Positions 54,124-63,041 of a stretch of 64,000 nt of DNA are shown piece by piece (the stretch's first letter is position 1; each line of letters starts with the position of its first letter). The translations under genes and the position numbers were made by a program. The DNA is from Rhodobacteraceae bacterium QY30 (GTDB taxonomy: Bacteria > Pseudomonadota > Alphaproteobacteria > Rhodobacterales > Rhodobacteraceae), in contig CP023454.1 in the NCBI GenBank assembly GCA_002356635.1, positions 2,588,501 to 2,652,500 on the forward strand, read 5' to 3'. The notes under the pieces were generated by a model. The model ran no database searches. It was not told the DNA's origin and worked only from the letters and a program-made list of their open reading frames with translations.

Positions 54124-55206
54124 TCAGACGATGCCGCCGTCAATCAGTCGCCGCGCGAGCTTCATGTAGGCCTCTGCAATCGGCCCCTCTCCGGCAGCGA
54201 TCGGCGTGCCCGAGTCGCCCGCCAGCCGCACATCCAGCGACAGGGGGATTTCGCCCAGCAGCGGGACGCCCAGCCGCGCCGCCTCGGCCGCGACGCCGCC
54301 GTGGCCGAAGATATGTTCCTCATGCCCGCAGTTGGGGCAGACATAGCTCGACATGTTTTCGACCAGGCCCAGGATCGGGGTCTTGAGCTTGCCGAACATG
54401 TCGATGGCCCGTCGCGCATCCAGAAGTGCCACGTCCTGCGGGGTCGACACGACGATGGCGCCGGTCAGGTGCGTGCGCTGGCACAGCGTCAGTTGCACGT
54501 CGCCCGTCCCCGGCGGCAGGTCGACGATCAGCACGTCGAGCTCTCCCCAGGCGACCTGGCCCAGCAATTGTTGCAGCGCGCCCATCAGCATCGGCCCGCG
54601 CCAGACCACCGCTTCGTTCTCCTTCAGCATCAGGCCGATCGACATCATGGTGACGCCATGCGCCTTCAGGGGGATGATGGTCTTGCCGTCCGGTGAGGCA
54701 GGCCGGGCACTGACACCCATCATGCGCGGCTGCGAGGGGCCGTAGATGTCGGCATCCAGAAGGCCGACCCGCCGCCCCAGACGCGCCAGCGCGACCGCCA
54801 GGTTGGACGACAGCGTCGACTTGCCCACCCCGCCCTTGCCCGATGCGATGGCGATGATCCGGTCGATCCCGCTGATCCGCTGGGGGCCGGTCTGCCCGGC
54901 AGGTTGCGGCGTCGGGTGACCGCCGATCTTGATGCTGGGTGGCGCAGGGCGCGCCGCAGGGCCATGCGCGGTAAGGACCGACGACACCGCCGTCACCCCC
55001 GGCAAGGCCCGCAGCGCGGTGTCGGCGGCCTGCCGGACCGGCTCCATCCGGCGGGCCAGGTCCGGATCGGGGGCCTCGATCACGAAGCGGATGTTGCCGC
55101 CGTCGATGGTCAGGGCACGGACCATGTCCCGCGCGACCAGATCGCCGCCGTCGGGCAGCGTGATGCGCGAAAGCGCCTTGATTACGTCATCCCGCGAGAT
55201 GGCCAT
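54124..55206 (-). CDS. mrp: Mrp/ApbC family iron-sulfur cluster carrier ATPase
   Basis: Mrp/ApbC is a P-loop ATPase that carries and delivers Fe-S clusters. The 360-residue protein has an N-terminal MIP18/DUF59-like domain (about 1-90), a Pro-rich link, the deviant Walker [18 protein letters not shown] and [14 protein letters not shown]. The cluster-binding CPNC is in [17 protein letters not shown]. The ATG at 55206 with GGAG upstream begins the DUF59 domain. It is divergent from the DUF1127 gene. Confidence 0.95.
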   Translation of the reverse strand: MAISRDDVIKALSRITLPDGGDLVARDMVRALTIDGGNIRFVIEAPDPDLARRMEPVRQAADTALRALPGVTAVSSVLTAHGPAARPAPPSIKIGGHPTPQPAGQTGPQRISGIDRIIAIASGKGGVGKSTLSSNLAVALARLGRRVGLLDADIYGPSQPRMMGVSARPASPDGKTIIPLKAHGVTMMSIGLMLKENEAVVWRGPMLMGALQQLLGQVAWGELDVLIVDLPPGTGDVQLTLCQRTHLTGAIVVSTPQDVALLDARRAIDMFGKLKTPILGLVENMSSYVCPNCGHEEHIFGHGGVAAEAARLGVPLLGEIPLSLDVRLAGDSGTPIAAGEGPIAEAYMKLARRLIDGGIV

Positions 55207-55484
55207 GTTCGCTTGCTCCGCTCCGCGTTCCAGGGATCGACCCAGATTCGCGCCATCGCATGGGAAGCACAAGCGAATTGACACGCCAGCGACACAAGAC
55301 TGTCAAACTGCGGTAAAGATAGAGAATTTTTTCGTGACCGCTATGCGTTTGCTGCATGGCAGCATTGTTTGGTCCGGGGATTGTGCAATTGCAGCATTGG
55401 GTCCACATTGTCCTCAACGAAAGCGAGCATGGCGCTGCGGATGGCAGACCGGTCGCAAACGAACACGGACAAAGGCAAAACGAA

Positions 55485-55700
55485 ATGGCTTACGCGCATT
55501 CCACCTCGACGACCCAAGGCGGCATCTTCGCCCGCGTGTCGCGGCTGTTGCAGGGCCTGGTCGAGGCCCGGCGTCGTCAGGCCCTGTACCTGGTGACCCG
55601 CGCGGAACTGTCGAACCTCAGCGATCATGAACTGGCGGATCTGGGTATCCACCGCAGCATGATCAACCGCATCGCCCGCGACGCGGCCTACGCGAAGTAA
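55485..55700 (+). CDS. DUF1127 small protein (CcaF1-like)
   Basis: A 71-residue basic protein. The C-terminal half, RAELSNLSDHELADLGIHRSMI, is the DUF1127 motif (LxxLsdhxLaDIGisRxxi). The N-terminal half is predicted helical and Arg/Leu-rich. In Rhodobacter sphaeroides a DUF1127 protein called CcaF1 is encoded directly upstream of the CcsR sRNAs and is an RNA-binding protein acting in sRNA maturation. Here the hairpin array begins 12 bp after the stop, so the same arrangement is present. The start at 55485 is chosen because longer frames have no DUF1127 counterpart. Upstream (55330-55420) are two similar GCAGCATTG...GGTCC stretches. Confidence 0.88.
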   Translation: MAYAHSTSTTQGGIFARVSRLLQGLVEARRRQALYLVTRAELSNLSDHELADLGIHRSMINRIARDAAYAK

Positions 55701-55711
55701 GGAATACTTTC

Positions 55712-56034
55712 CGGGCCTCTCCTCCTCCCTTGGTCCGGGACGTGCGGCGACATCCTCCTCCTCCCTGATGTCGCCGCAGAAATACGAAAGCCCTCTCCTC
55801 CTCCCTGGGGCTTCGTAGTGAAGGGCGGCGCCCCCTCCTCCTCCCTGGGGCGCCGCCAATCCGATACGCCGCGGCTCTCCTCCTCCCTTGGGCCAGCGGC
55901 GGTGTGAAGAACGGTGACGCCCCTCCTCCTCCCTCGGGCGGTCACGGTCCTTCACAGGAACACGCACCCCCCTCCTCCCTGGGGTCGCGTCTTCAGACGG
56001 CGGTGCCCTCCTCCCGGGTGCCGCCGTTTTCCTT
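55712..56034 (+). ncRNA. array of eight CCUCC-loop hairpins (CcsR / 'cuckoo' RNA family)
   Basis: Eight consecutive stem-loops carry a C(U)CCUCC-type loop on stems of different sequence: (1) 55712-55739; (2) 55744-55779, perfect 12-bp stem; (3) 55784-55818; (4) 55825-55858, perfect 11-bp stem; (5) 55869-55902; (6) 55915-55946, extendable to 55904-55957 by TGTGAAG/CTTCACA; (7) 55963-55991; (8) 55998-56028, a terminator. Loops 1-6 contain CTCCTCCTCCC; loops 7 and 8 are shorter (CCTCCTCCC, TCCTCCC). The loop is complementary to Shine-Dalgarno sequence. In Rhodobacter sphaeroides the homologous CcsR1-4 RNAs follow a DUF1127 gene, are processed from its transcript and respond to stress. Stem changes with constant loops argue for conserved RNA structure. 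Confidence 0.9.
55998..56034 (+). terminator. terminator ending the DUF1127-CcsR transcript
   Basis: ACGGCGGTGCCC pairs with GGGTGCCGCCGT (12 positions, two G-U wobbles) around TCCTCCC, and TTTTCCTTT follows. The last CCUCC hairpin thus doubles as the Rho-independent terminator of the unit. Confidence 0.85.
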
Positions 56035-56101
56035 TCCGGCCGGTGGACAGGACTTCGGCAGCAGCCTACCCTTTCCCAGGTCCGAACCGGGGGCGTGGTC
56101 C

Positions 56102-56701
56102 ATGGCCAGCGGGAAGTCCGATACAGAACCGAAGGTCACGGCCTTTTTTGCCGAAGCGTCGCAGTGGCAGCAGGAACTGCGGGCCCTGCGTGCGATACTG
56201 CTCAGCTGCGGCCTGACCGAGGATTTCAAGTGGCGCTCGCCGGTCTACACCGTGGAAGGAGCGAATGTCGCGATTCTCTGGGGGTTGAAGGACCATGCGG
56301 CCTTGGGCTTCTTCAAGGGCGTACTCTTGACGGATCGGGCCGGGCTGCTGGTGGCACCCGGCGAAAATTCCCGTTCCTCCCGGATGATCCGGTTTACCGA
56401 TCCGACCGAGGTCGAGCGGATGGCGCCACTCCTGCGCGATTACATCCACGAAGCTGCGGAACTGGAGCGCGCGGGCCGAAAGGTGGAGTTTCCGAAGGAC
56501 GACCTGCCCTACCCCAATGAACTGCTGGCGCGCCTGGACGAGGACGAGTCGTTCCGCCGGACGTTCCAGGCACTGACTCCCGGACGGCGCCGGGGCTACC
56601 TGCTGCATTTCGGTCAGGCAAAAACCCCGGCCACCCGCGCGGCACGGATCGAACGGCAGGCGCCGCGGATCCTGGCCGGCAAGGGAATGAACGACCGCTG
56701 A
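56102..56701 (+). CDS. YdeI-like DUF1801 family protein
   Basis: A 199-residue cytoplasmic protein of the YdeI/DUF1801 type. It shows LTEDFKWRSPVYTVEGANVAILWGLKDHAALGFFKG, the typical core with the conserved Trp and Lys, and ends with the YdeI tail GYLLHFGQAKTPATRAARIERQAPRILAGKGMND. The role is not well established. The ATG at 56102 starts just before the domain; the open frame upstream runs through the hairpin array and is not coding. It is convergent with uvrD, with three bases between stops. Confidence 0.85.
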   Translation: MASGKSDTEPKVTAFFAEASQWQQELRALRAILLSCGLTEDFKWRSPVYTVEGANVAILWGLKDHAALGFFKGVLLTDRAGLLVAPGENSRSSRMIRFTDPTEVERMAPLLRDYIHEAAELERAGRKVEFPKDDLPYPNELLARLDEDESFRRTFQALTPGRRRGYLLHFGQAKTPATRAARIERQAPRILAGKGMNDR

Positions 56702-56704
56702 TCC

Positions 56705-59275
56705 TTAGAACGGCACGTCGTCCACGCCGTCGGCATCGGTCACAAAGCTGGCCACGACGCGCTTGATCCCGGCCTTGTCGAAGCGGATCTCCAGCTTGTC
56801 CCCTTCGCTGCCGATCACGGTGCCATAGCCGAACTTCTGGTGGAATACGCGGTCGCCGTCGACATAGGCCGGGATCGCCTGCGCGTCGATCACCTGATGG
56901 CGCGCCTCGCGCGGTTGGCTGATCGGGCGGTGGCCGGCACGGGACTGCATCCGCTGCCAGCCGGGGGAGTTGTAGACATCGGCCCGCGCGGCCCGTTCCT
57001 CGATCCCCGAGGAGGAGCCGGACAGTCGCCCCCCGAAGGCCATGCCCGCCGCCCCATAACCGCCGCCGTAAAGCCCCGGCGGAGTCAGCACATCGACATG
57101 CGCTTCGGGAAGTTCGTCGATGAAGCGCGATGGAAGCTGCGATTGCCACTGGCCATAGACACGCCGGTTGCCCGCGAAGGAAATCGTGCAAAGTTCCTCG
57201 GCGCGCGTGATGCCCACATAGGCCAGCCGCCGTTCCTCCTCGAGTCCCTTCTGGCCGCTCTCGTCCATGCTGCGTTGGCTGGGAAACAGCCCTTCTTCCC
57301 AGCCGGGCAGGAAGACCACCTGGAATTCCAGCCCCTTGGCGGCGTGCAGGGTCATGATGCTGACCTTTTCGGCCGCATCCTCGCTGTCGTTGTCCATGAT
57401 CAGCGCGACATGTTCCAGAAAGCCTTGCAGGCTGTCGAACTGCTCCAGCGCCTTCACCAGTTCCTTGAGGTTGTCCAGACGGCCCGGCGCCTCGGGCGTC
57501 TTGTCGTTCTGCCACATCTCGGTGTAGCCGGATTCGTCGAGGATATCCTCTGCAAGCAATATGTGGTTGCCGTTCAAGATAGCTACGATCCTGTCAAGAA
57601 CAGCGATGCGGGAGTTTAGCCCTGCAATCTGCTCTATGAGACTGGCACGTGATTCATCCTCCGCTTCTAATGTCTCAAGATGCTCGACAAGAGGCGCTCT
57701 TTGTTCGCGCAAATTTTCCAACTGATCCGTGCGGGGTTTGATCTCCAGCTCGTTTCCTCGGTTCACAACGAAGTAGTGCCAACGGTCCACGGCCTCGGTA
57801 AACAGGCGCAACTGTCCGCCGCCCTTTCCGCCGATCCGACCCGAGGCAGCGGCATAGCGGCCGCCTTCCAGCAGACTGACCCCGTCTTCGCGGGCCTGCA
57901 TCTGGATCGTCTGCACCGCCTTGTCGCCCAGACCGCGTTTCGGCAGGTTGACGACACGTTCATAGGCCAGATCGTCGTCGGGGCTGACGGCCAGTCGGAA
58001 ATAGGCCATCGCGTCGCGGATTTCCTGGCGTTCATAGAATCGCGGGCCGCCAATCACCCGGTATGGCAGGCCGATGGTCAAAAAGCGGTCTTCGAAGGCG
58101 CGCATCTGGTGGCTGGCGCGGACCAGGATCGCCTGATCGTTCAGGCTGACAGGGTCCAGGGCGCGGGTGCCGCGCTGATACGCCTCGATTTCCTCACCGA
58201 TCCAGCGCGCTTCCTCCTCGCCGTCCCAATGGCCGATCAGGCGAATTTTTTCGCCGCCCTCGGCATCGGTCCAAAGGGTCTTGCCCAGCCGGCCGGAGTT
58301 CGCCGCGATCAGGCCCGAGGCGGCGGCAAGGATATGTTCGGTGGACCGGTAGTTCTGCTCCAACCGGATGACGGCAGCCCCGGCGAAATCCTTTTCAAAC
58401 CGCAGGATGTTGCCCACTTCGGCGCCGCGCCAGCCGTAGATCGACTGGTCATCGTCGCCCACGCAGCAGATGTTGCGATGCGCCTGCGCCAGTAGCCGCA
58501 GCCAAAGATACTGCGCGACGTTGGTGTCCTGATATTCGTCCACCATGATGTAGCGGAACCACCTCTGATACTGCTCCAGCACGTCGGGGTGACGCTGGAA
58601 GATCGTGACGCAGTGCAGAAGCAGGTCGCCGAAATCGGTGGCATTCAGGGTGCGCAGCCGGTCCTGATAGGCGGCGTAAAGTTCGGTCCCGCGGTTGTTG
58701 AAGGCCGAGGCTTCGGATGACGGCACCTTTTCCGGCAGCCAGGCGCGGTTCTTCCAGCTGTCGATCAGCCCGGCCAGCTGCCGCGCGGGCCAGCGTTTTT
58801 CGTCGATATTGGCGGCGACGATCAGCTGTTTCAGCAGCCGGATCTGATCGTCGGTATCCAGAATCGTGAAGTTGGACCTGAGCCCCACCAGTTCGGCATG
58901 GCGGCGCAGAATCTTCACGCTGACCGAATGGAACGTGCCCATCCAGGGCATCCCCTCCACGGCACCGCCCATCAAGCGGCCGACACGGTCCTTCATCTCG
59001 CGCGCGGCCTTGTTGGTGAAGGTGACGGCCAGGATCTCGTTCGGGCGGGCGCGGCCACTGACCAGAAGATGCGCGATTCGGGTGGTCAGCGCCTTGGTCT
59101 TGCCGGTCCCTGCCCCGGCCAGCATCAGGACCGGACCATCCAGCGCCTCGACCGCGGCCCGCTGGGCCGGGTTCAGATCGTTCAGATACGGGGCCGCCCG
59201 CGCCCCCATCGCGCGTTGCGACAGCGGCACATGCGCCGCCGCATCGAAGGCATCCTGTTCGTCAAATCCGCTCAT
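56705..59275 (-). CDS. uvrD: ATP-dependent DNA helicase UvrD/PcrA with an internal insertion
   Basis: A superfamily 1A 3'-5' helicase for excision and mismatch repair. The 856-residue protein shows Walker A LAGAGTGKTKALTTR near residue 55, VDEYQDTN (Walker B), GDDDQSIYGWRGAEVGNIL, QNYRSTEHIL, TLHAAKGLEFQVVFLPGWEEG and YVGITRAEE. A C-terminal Tudor-like RNA polymerase-binding segment ends VTDADGVDDVPF. At about residues 500-572 (57558-57778) an extra Leu/Glu-rich coiled-coil stretch separates EAVDRW from LAEDILDESGYTEMW, which are normally only about a dozen residues apart. Its DNA is much AT-richer than the flanks. The helicase motifs are intact, so the protein is probably active. Confidence 0.93.
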   Translation of the reverse strand: MSGFDEQDAFDAAAHVPLSQRAMGARAAPYLNDLNPAQRAAVEALDGPVLMLAGAGTGKTKALTTRIAHLLVSGRARPNEILAVTFTNKAAREMKDRVGRLMGGAVEGMPWMGTFHSVSVKILRRHAELVGLRSNFTILDTDDQIRLLKQLIVAANIDEKRWPARQLAGLIDSWKNRAWLPEKVPSSEASAFNNRGTELYAAYQDRLRTLNATDFGDLLLHCVTIFQRHPDVLEQYQRWFRYIMVDEYQDTNVAQYLWLRLLAQAHRNICCVGDDDQSIYGWRGAEVGNILRFEKDFAGAAVIRLEQNYRSTEHILAAASGLIAANSGRLGKTLWTDAEGGEKIRLIGHWDGEEEARWIGEEIEAYQRGTRALDPVSLNDQAILVRASHQMRAFEDRFLTIGLPYRVIGGPRFYERQEIRDAMAYFRLAVSPDDDLAYERVVNLPKRGLGDKAVQTIQMQAREDGVSLLEGGRYAAASGRIGGKGGGQLRLFTEAVDRWHYFVVNRGNELEIKPRTDQLENLREQRAPLVEHLETLEAEDESRASLIEQIAGLNSRIAVLDRIVAILNGNHILLAEDILDESGYTEMWQNDKTPEAPGRLDNLKELVKALEQFDSLQGFLEHVALIMDNDSEDAAEKVSIMTLHAAKGLEFQVVFLPGWEEGLFPSQRSMDESGQKGLEEERRLAYVGITRAEELCTISFAGNRRVYGQWQSQLPSRFIDELPEAHVDVLTPPGLYGGGYGAAGMAFGGRLSGSSSGIEERAARADVYNSPGWQRMQSRAGHRPISQPREARHQVIDAQAIPAYVDGDRVFHQKFGYGTVIGSEGDKLEIRFDKAGIKRVVASFVTDADGVDDVPF
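57558..57778 (-). other. in-frame insertion in uvrD with foreign base composition
   Basis: This segment of about 220 bp codes for roughly 73 residues with heptad-like Leu/Ile spacing (for example LENLREQRAPLVEHLETLEA) where the family has about 12. Over 57541-57780 the GC content is 121 of 240 bases (50%) against about 65% around it. It uses codons such as TTA, CTA, AGA and ATA that are otherwise rare in this window. No intein splice motifs are seen. Confidence 0.7.
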
Positions 59276-59318
59276 CCCGCCAATCTAGCCAGAGTCCGGC
59301 ACGAGTTAAAGCCATGTT

Positions 59319-59425
59319 CCGCAATTGTTCCGGATCCGCAATTGCAACAGCAACATGACGATTTTGAACGGGAATCCGCCGGATCTGCGAAGTCCTTCGC
59401 AAAATTTTTGCAGAAGTCTTCGCAA
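59319..59425. promoter_or_regulatory. divergent uvrD-pyc regulatory region with tandem TTYGCA repeats
   Basis: The 217-bp divergent region is AT-richer than average. CCGCAATTG occurs twice (59319-59327 and 59336-59344). Next come TTCGCAA (59396), TTTGCAG (59407) and TTCGCAA (59419), spaced 11 and 12 bp apart, plus the palindrome TGCGAAG-TC-CTTCGCA (59386-59401). Tandem TTTGCAA-type repeats are, from memory, the binding sites of ScfR/RamB-type regulators of short-chain acyl-CoA metabolism such as PccR. They lie 70-100 bp before the pyruvate carboxylase start, so control of pyc is plausible. Confidence 0.5.
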
Positions 59426-59492
59426 GGGGATTGCGCCGCAATGCGGCGCGCATAATCTGCGCCGAAATTTCGACGCCCCGGGGAGAACCGTC

Positions 59493-62400
59493 ATGGCGAC
59501 TTTCAAGAAGATCCTGATTGCCAACCGGGGAGAGATCGCCATCCGTGTCATGCGGGCCGCGACCGAACTGGGCAAGCGCACCGTGGCCGTCTACGCCGAG
59601 GAGGACAAGCTGTCGCTCCACCGGTTCAAGGCCGATGAGGCCTACCGGATCGGCGAAGGCCTTGGCCCGGTTGCAGCCTACCTGTCGATCCCGGAAATCA
59701 TCCGGGTGGCCAAGCTGTCGGGCGCGGATGCGATCCACCCGGGCTACGGGCTTCTGTCCGAGAACCCCGAATTCGTCGAGGCCTGCGACCGCGCCGGGAT
59801 CACCTTCATCGGTCCGCGCGCCGAAACCATGCGCGCGCTTGGCGACAAGGCATCCGCCCGGCGCGTGGCGATGGACGCGGGCGTCCCCGTGATCCCGGCG
59901 ACCGAGGTGCTGGGCGACGACATGGAGGCGATCAAGGCCCAGGCGGCGGCAATCGGCTATCCCCTGATGCTGAAAGCCAGCTGGGGCGGCGGCGGACGCG
60001 GCATGCGGCCGATCCTGGGCGAGGACGAGCTGGCCGAAAAGGTCCGCGAGGGGCGGCGCGAGGCCGAGGCGGCCTTTGGCAATGGCGAGGGCTATCTTGA
60101 AAAGATGATCCTGCGCGCCCGCCACGTCGAGGTGCAGATCCTGGGCGACAAGCAGGGCAACATCTTCCACCTGTACGAACGCGACTGCACCATCCAGCGC
60201 CGGAACCAGAAGGTCGTCGAACGCGCGCCCGCCCCTTACCTGACGGACGAACAGCGCGCCGAAATCTGCGAACTGGGCCGCCGCATCTGCGCCCATGTCG
60301 GCTATGAATGCGCGGGAACGGTCGAGTTCCTGATGGATATGGACAGCGAGAAGTTCTACTTCATCGAGGTGAACCCCCGCGTCCAGGTCGAACACACCGT
60401 GACCGAAATGGTCACCGGCATCGACATCGTGCAGGCGCAGATCCGCATTGCGGAAGGGGCCAGCCTGGCCGAGGCGACGGGTGCCGCCACGCAGGCGGAC
60501 GTGCGTCTGTCGGGCCATGCGCTGCAATGCCGGGTCACGACCGAAGACCCGCAGAACAACTTCATCCCCGATTACGGCCGCATCACCGCCTACCGTTCAG
60601 CCACCGGCAATGGCATCCGTCTGGACGGCGGCACCGCCTATTCCGGCGCGGTCATCACCCGCTACTACGACTCGCTTCTGGTGAAGGTCACCGCCTGGGC
60701 GCAGACGCCACAGCAGGCCATCGCGCGGATGCAGCGCGCGCTGAGCGAATTCCGCATCCGCGGCGTGTCCACCAACATCGCCTTCGTCGAAAACCTGCTG
60801 AAGCACCCCAGTTTCCTGGACAATTCGGCCACCACCAAGTTCATCGACACCACGCCAGAGCTGTTCACCTTCCGCAAGCGGCAGGACCGGGCGACCAAGC
60901 TTCTGACCTATATCGCCGACATCACGGTGAACGGGCATCCCGAAACCGCCGGCCGCCCCCGTCCGGCGGCCGAAGCGCGGGTGCCGCGCCCGCCCGTGGC
61001 CCGCGAAACGCCTGCGCCCGGAACCCGCGACCTGCTGCTGGCGCGCGGCCCCAAGGCTGTGGCGGACTGGATGGGCGAACAGAAGCGCCTTCTGATCACC
61101 GACACCACGATGCGCGACGGCCATCAAAGCCTTCTGGCCACCCGGATGCGGTCCTTCGACATGATCCGCGTGGCACCCGCCTATGCGGCGAACCTGCCGG
61201 GGCTTTTCTCGGTGGAATGCTGGGGCGGCGCCACCTTCGACGTGGCCTACCGCTTCCTTCAGGAATGCCCCTGGCAGCGCCTTCGCGACCTGCGCGCCGC
61301 GATGCCCAACATCATGACGCAGATGCTGCTGCGGGCCTCGAACGGGGTGGGCTATACCAATTATCCCGACAACGTCGTGCAGTCCTTCGTGAAGCAGGCC
61401 GCGGAAACCGGGATCGACGTGTTCCGGGTGTTCGACAGCCTGAACTGGGTCGAAAACATGCGCGTCGCGATGGACGCGGTGGTGGAACAGAACCGCGTCT
61501 GCGAAGCGGCGATCTGCTACACCGGCGACATCCTGAACCCGGATCGGGCCAAGTATGACCTGAAATACTACGTCCGCATGGGCAAGGAGCTGCGCAAGGC
61601 GGGCGCGCATGTGTTGGGCCTGAAGGACATGGCGGGGCTGCTGAAGCCCGCCTCGGCCCGCGTCCTGATCCGCGCGCTGAAGGAAGAGGTCGGCCTGCCG
61701 ATCCACTTCCATACCCATGACACCAGCGGCATCGCCGCCGCCACCATCCTGACCGCCGCCGAAGCGGGCGTCGATGCGGTGGACGCGGCGATGGATGCGT
61801 TTTCGGGCGGCACCTCGCAGCCCTGCCTTGGGTCCATCGTCGAGGCGCTGGCGCATACCGACCGCGATACCGGCCTGTCGATGTCGGCGATCCGCGAAAT
61901 CTCGAACTACTGGGAAGCGGTGCGCGACCAGTATGCGGCCTTCGAATCCGGGCTGGAAGCCCCGGCGTCCGAGGTCTACCTGCATGAAATGCCGGGCGGC
62001 CAGTTCACCAACCTGAAGGCGCAGGCCCGGTCATTGGGACTTGAGGAACGCTGGCACGAGGTGGCGCAGGCCTATGCCGACGCCAACCAGATGTTCGGCG
62101 ATATCGTGAAGGTCACGCCGTCGTCCAAGGTCGTGGGCGACATGGCGCTGATGATGGTGGCGCAAGGGCTGACCCGCACCCAGGTCGAGGATCCGAACGT
62201 CGAAGTCGCCTTCCCGGATTCGGTGGTCGACATGCTGAAGGGCAACCTGGGCCAGCCCCCCGGCGGCTGGCCCGCAGCGATCCAGAAGAAAGTGCTGAAA
62301 GGCGAAAAGCCGATGACCGACCGGCCCGGCGCGCATCTGCCGCCCGTCGACCTGGAAGGAACGCGGGCGCAGTTGGTAAAAGACCTTCTGGGCTATCCCG

Positions 62401-62936
62401 TCGACAATGAAGACCTGAACGGCTACCTCATGTACCCGAAGGTGTTCCTGGACTACATGGGCCGCCACCGGACCTATGGCCCGGTTCGCACCCTGCCGAC
62501 GCCGGTGTTCTTCTACGGCATGCAATCGGGCGAAGAGATCTCAGTCGAGATCGCACCGGGCAAGACGCTGGAAATCCGCCTGCAAGCGGTGGGCGAGACC
62601 GGCGACGATGGCGAAGCGAAGGTCTTTTTCGAGATCAACGGCCAGCCCCGCGTGATCCGCGTGCCGAACCGCGCCGTGCGGGCGAAAACCGCCAGCCGCC
62701 CCAAGGCCGAAGAGGGCAATCCCGCGCATATCGGCGCGCCGATGCCGGGTGTTGTCGCGTCCGTCGCGGTCAGCGCGGGCCAGAGGGTCAAGCCGGGCGA
62801 CATGCTTCTGACCATCGAGGCGATGAAGATGGAAACCGGCATCCATGCCGACCGCGAGGCCACTGTGAAGGCGGTGCATGTCACCGCCGGGGCGCAGATC
62901 GATGCAAAGGATCTGTTGATCGAATTTGAGGCATAA
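59493..62936 (+). CDS. pyc: pyruvate carboxylase
   Basis: Pyc makes oxaloacetate from pyruvate, bicarbonate and ATP, refilling the TCA cycle. The 1147-residue single-chain enzyme has three domains. The N-terminal biotin carboxylase domain contains KILIANRGEIAIRV, WGGGGRGMR and FIEVNPRVQVEHTVTE. The carboxyltransferase domain has ITDTTMRDGHQSLLATRMR near residue 535, and HTHDTSG. The C-terminal biotinyl domain carries EAMKMETG with the biotinylated lysine at residue 1112. GGGGAGA precedes the ATG at 59493. It depends on biotin, for which a transporter gene (bioY) lies at 5.6 kb. Upstream repeats suggest specific regulation. Confidence 0.98.
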   Translation: MATFKKILIANRGEIAIRVMRAATELGKRTVAVYAEEDKLSLHRFKADEAYRIGEGLGPVAAYLSIPEIIRVAKLSGADAIHPGYGLLSENPEFVEACDRAGITFIGPRAETMRALGDKASARRVAMDAGVPVIPATEVLGDDMEAIKAQAAAIGYPLMLKASWGGGGRGMRPILGEDELAEKVREGRREAEAAFGNGEGYLEKMILRARHVEVQILGDKQGNIFHLYERDCTIQRRNQKVVERAPAPYLTDEQRAEICELGRRICAHVGYECAGTVEFLMDMDSEKFYFIEVNPRVQVEHTVTEMVTGIDIVQAQIRIAEGASLAEATGAATQADVRLSGHALQCRVTTEDPQNNFIPDYGRITAYRSATGNGIRLDGGTAYSGAVITRYYDSLLVKVTAWAQTPQQAIARMQRALSEFRIRGVSTNIAFVENLLKHPSFLDNSATTKFIDTTPELFTFRKRQDRATKLLTYIADITVNGHPETAGRPRPAAEARVPRPPVARETPAPGTRDLLLARGPKAVADWMGEQKRLLITDTTMRDGHQSLLATRMRSFDMIRVAPAYAANLPGLFSVECWGGATFDVAYRFLQECPWQRLRDLRAAMPNIMTQMLLRASNGVGYTNYPDNVVQSFVKQAAETGIDVFRVFDSLNWVENMRVAMDAVVEQNRVCEAAICYTGDILNPDRAKYDLKYYVRMGKELRKAGAHVLGLKDMAGLLKPASARVLIRALKEEVGLPIHFHTHDTSGIAAATILTAAEAGVDAVDAAMDAFSGGTSQPCLGSIVEALAHTDRDTGLSMSAIREISNYWEAVRDQYAAFESGLEAPASEVYLHEMPGGQFTNLKAQARSLGLEERWHEVAQAYADANQMFGDIVKVTPSSKVVGDMALMMVAQGLTRTQVEDPNVEVAFPDSVVDMLKGNLGQPPGGWPAAIQKKVLKGEKPMTDRPGAHLPPVDLEGTRAQLVKDLLGYPVDNEDLNGYLMYPKVFLDYMGRHRTYGPVRTLPTPVFFYGMQSGEEISVEIAPGKTLEIRLQAVGETGDDGEAKVFFEINGQPRVIRVPNRAVRAKTASRPKAEEGNPAHIGAPMPGVVASVAVSAGQRVKPGDMLLTIEAMKMETGIHADREATVKAVHVTAGAQIDAKDLLIEFEA

Positions 62937-62944
62937 AGCCGGAC

Positions 62945-62964
62945 GGGCGGCCGCTGTGCCGCCC
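62945..62964 (+). terminator. hairpin after pyc
   Basis: GGGCGGC pairs with GCCGCCC over six bases, just after the pyc stop. The following CTCCACCCCCG has no T run, so this is only a weak terminator candidate. Confidence 0.35.
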
Positions 62965-63041
62965 CTCCACCCCCGCCGGAGTTAGGATCCCGTTAGGACT
63001 TCGGCCGCAGATTCACCCTTGGGTGAAAAAGGGGGTTCGTC

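Noticed and set aside
55712-56028. Regularly spaced CTCCTCCTCCC repeats as a CRISPR array
   Set aside because: The repeat is only about 11 bases, the sequence on each side is self-complementary, and the unit follows a DUF1127 gene; this is a hairpin RNA array, not repeat-spacer DNA.
57558-57778. The uvrD insertion as an intein
   Set aside because: It is far too short, has no splice-junction Cys/Ser/Thr or His-Asn motif and looks like a coiled coil.
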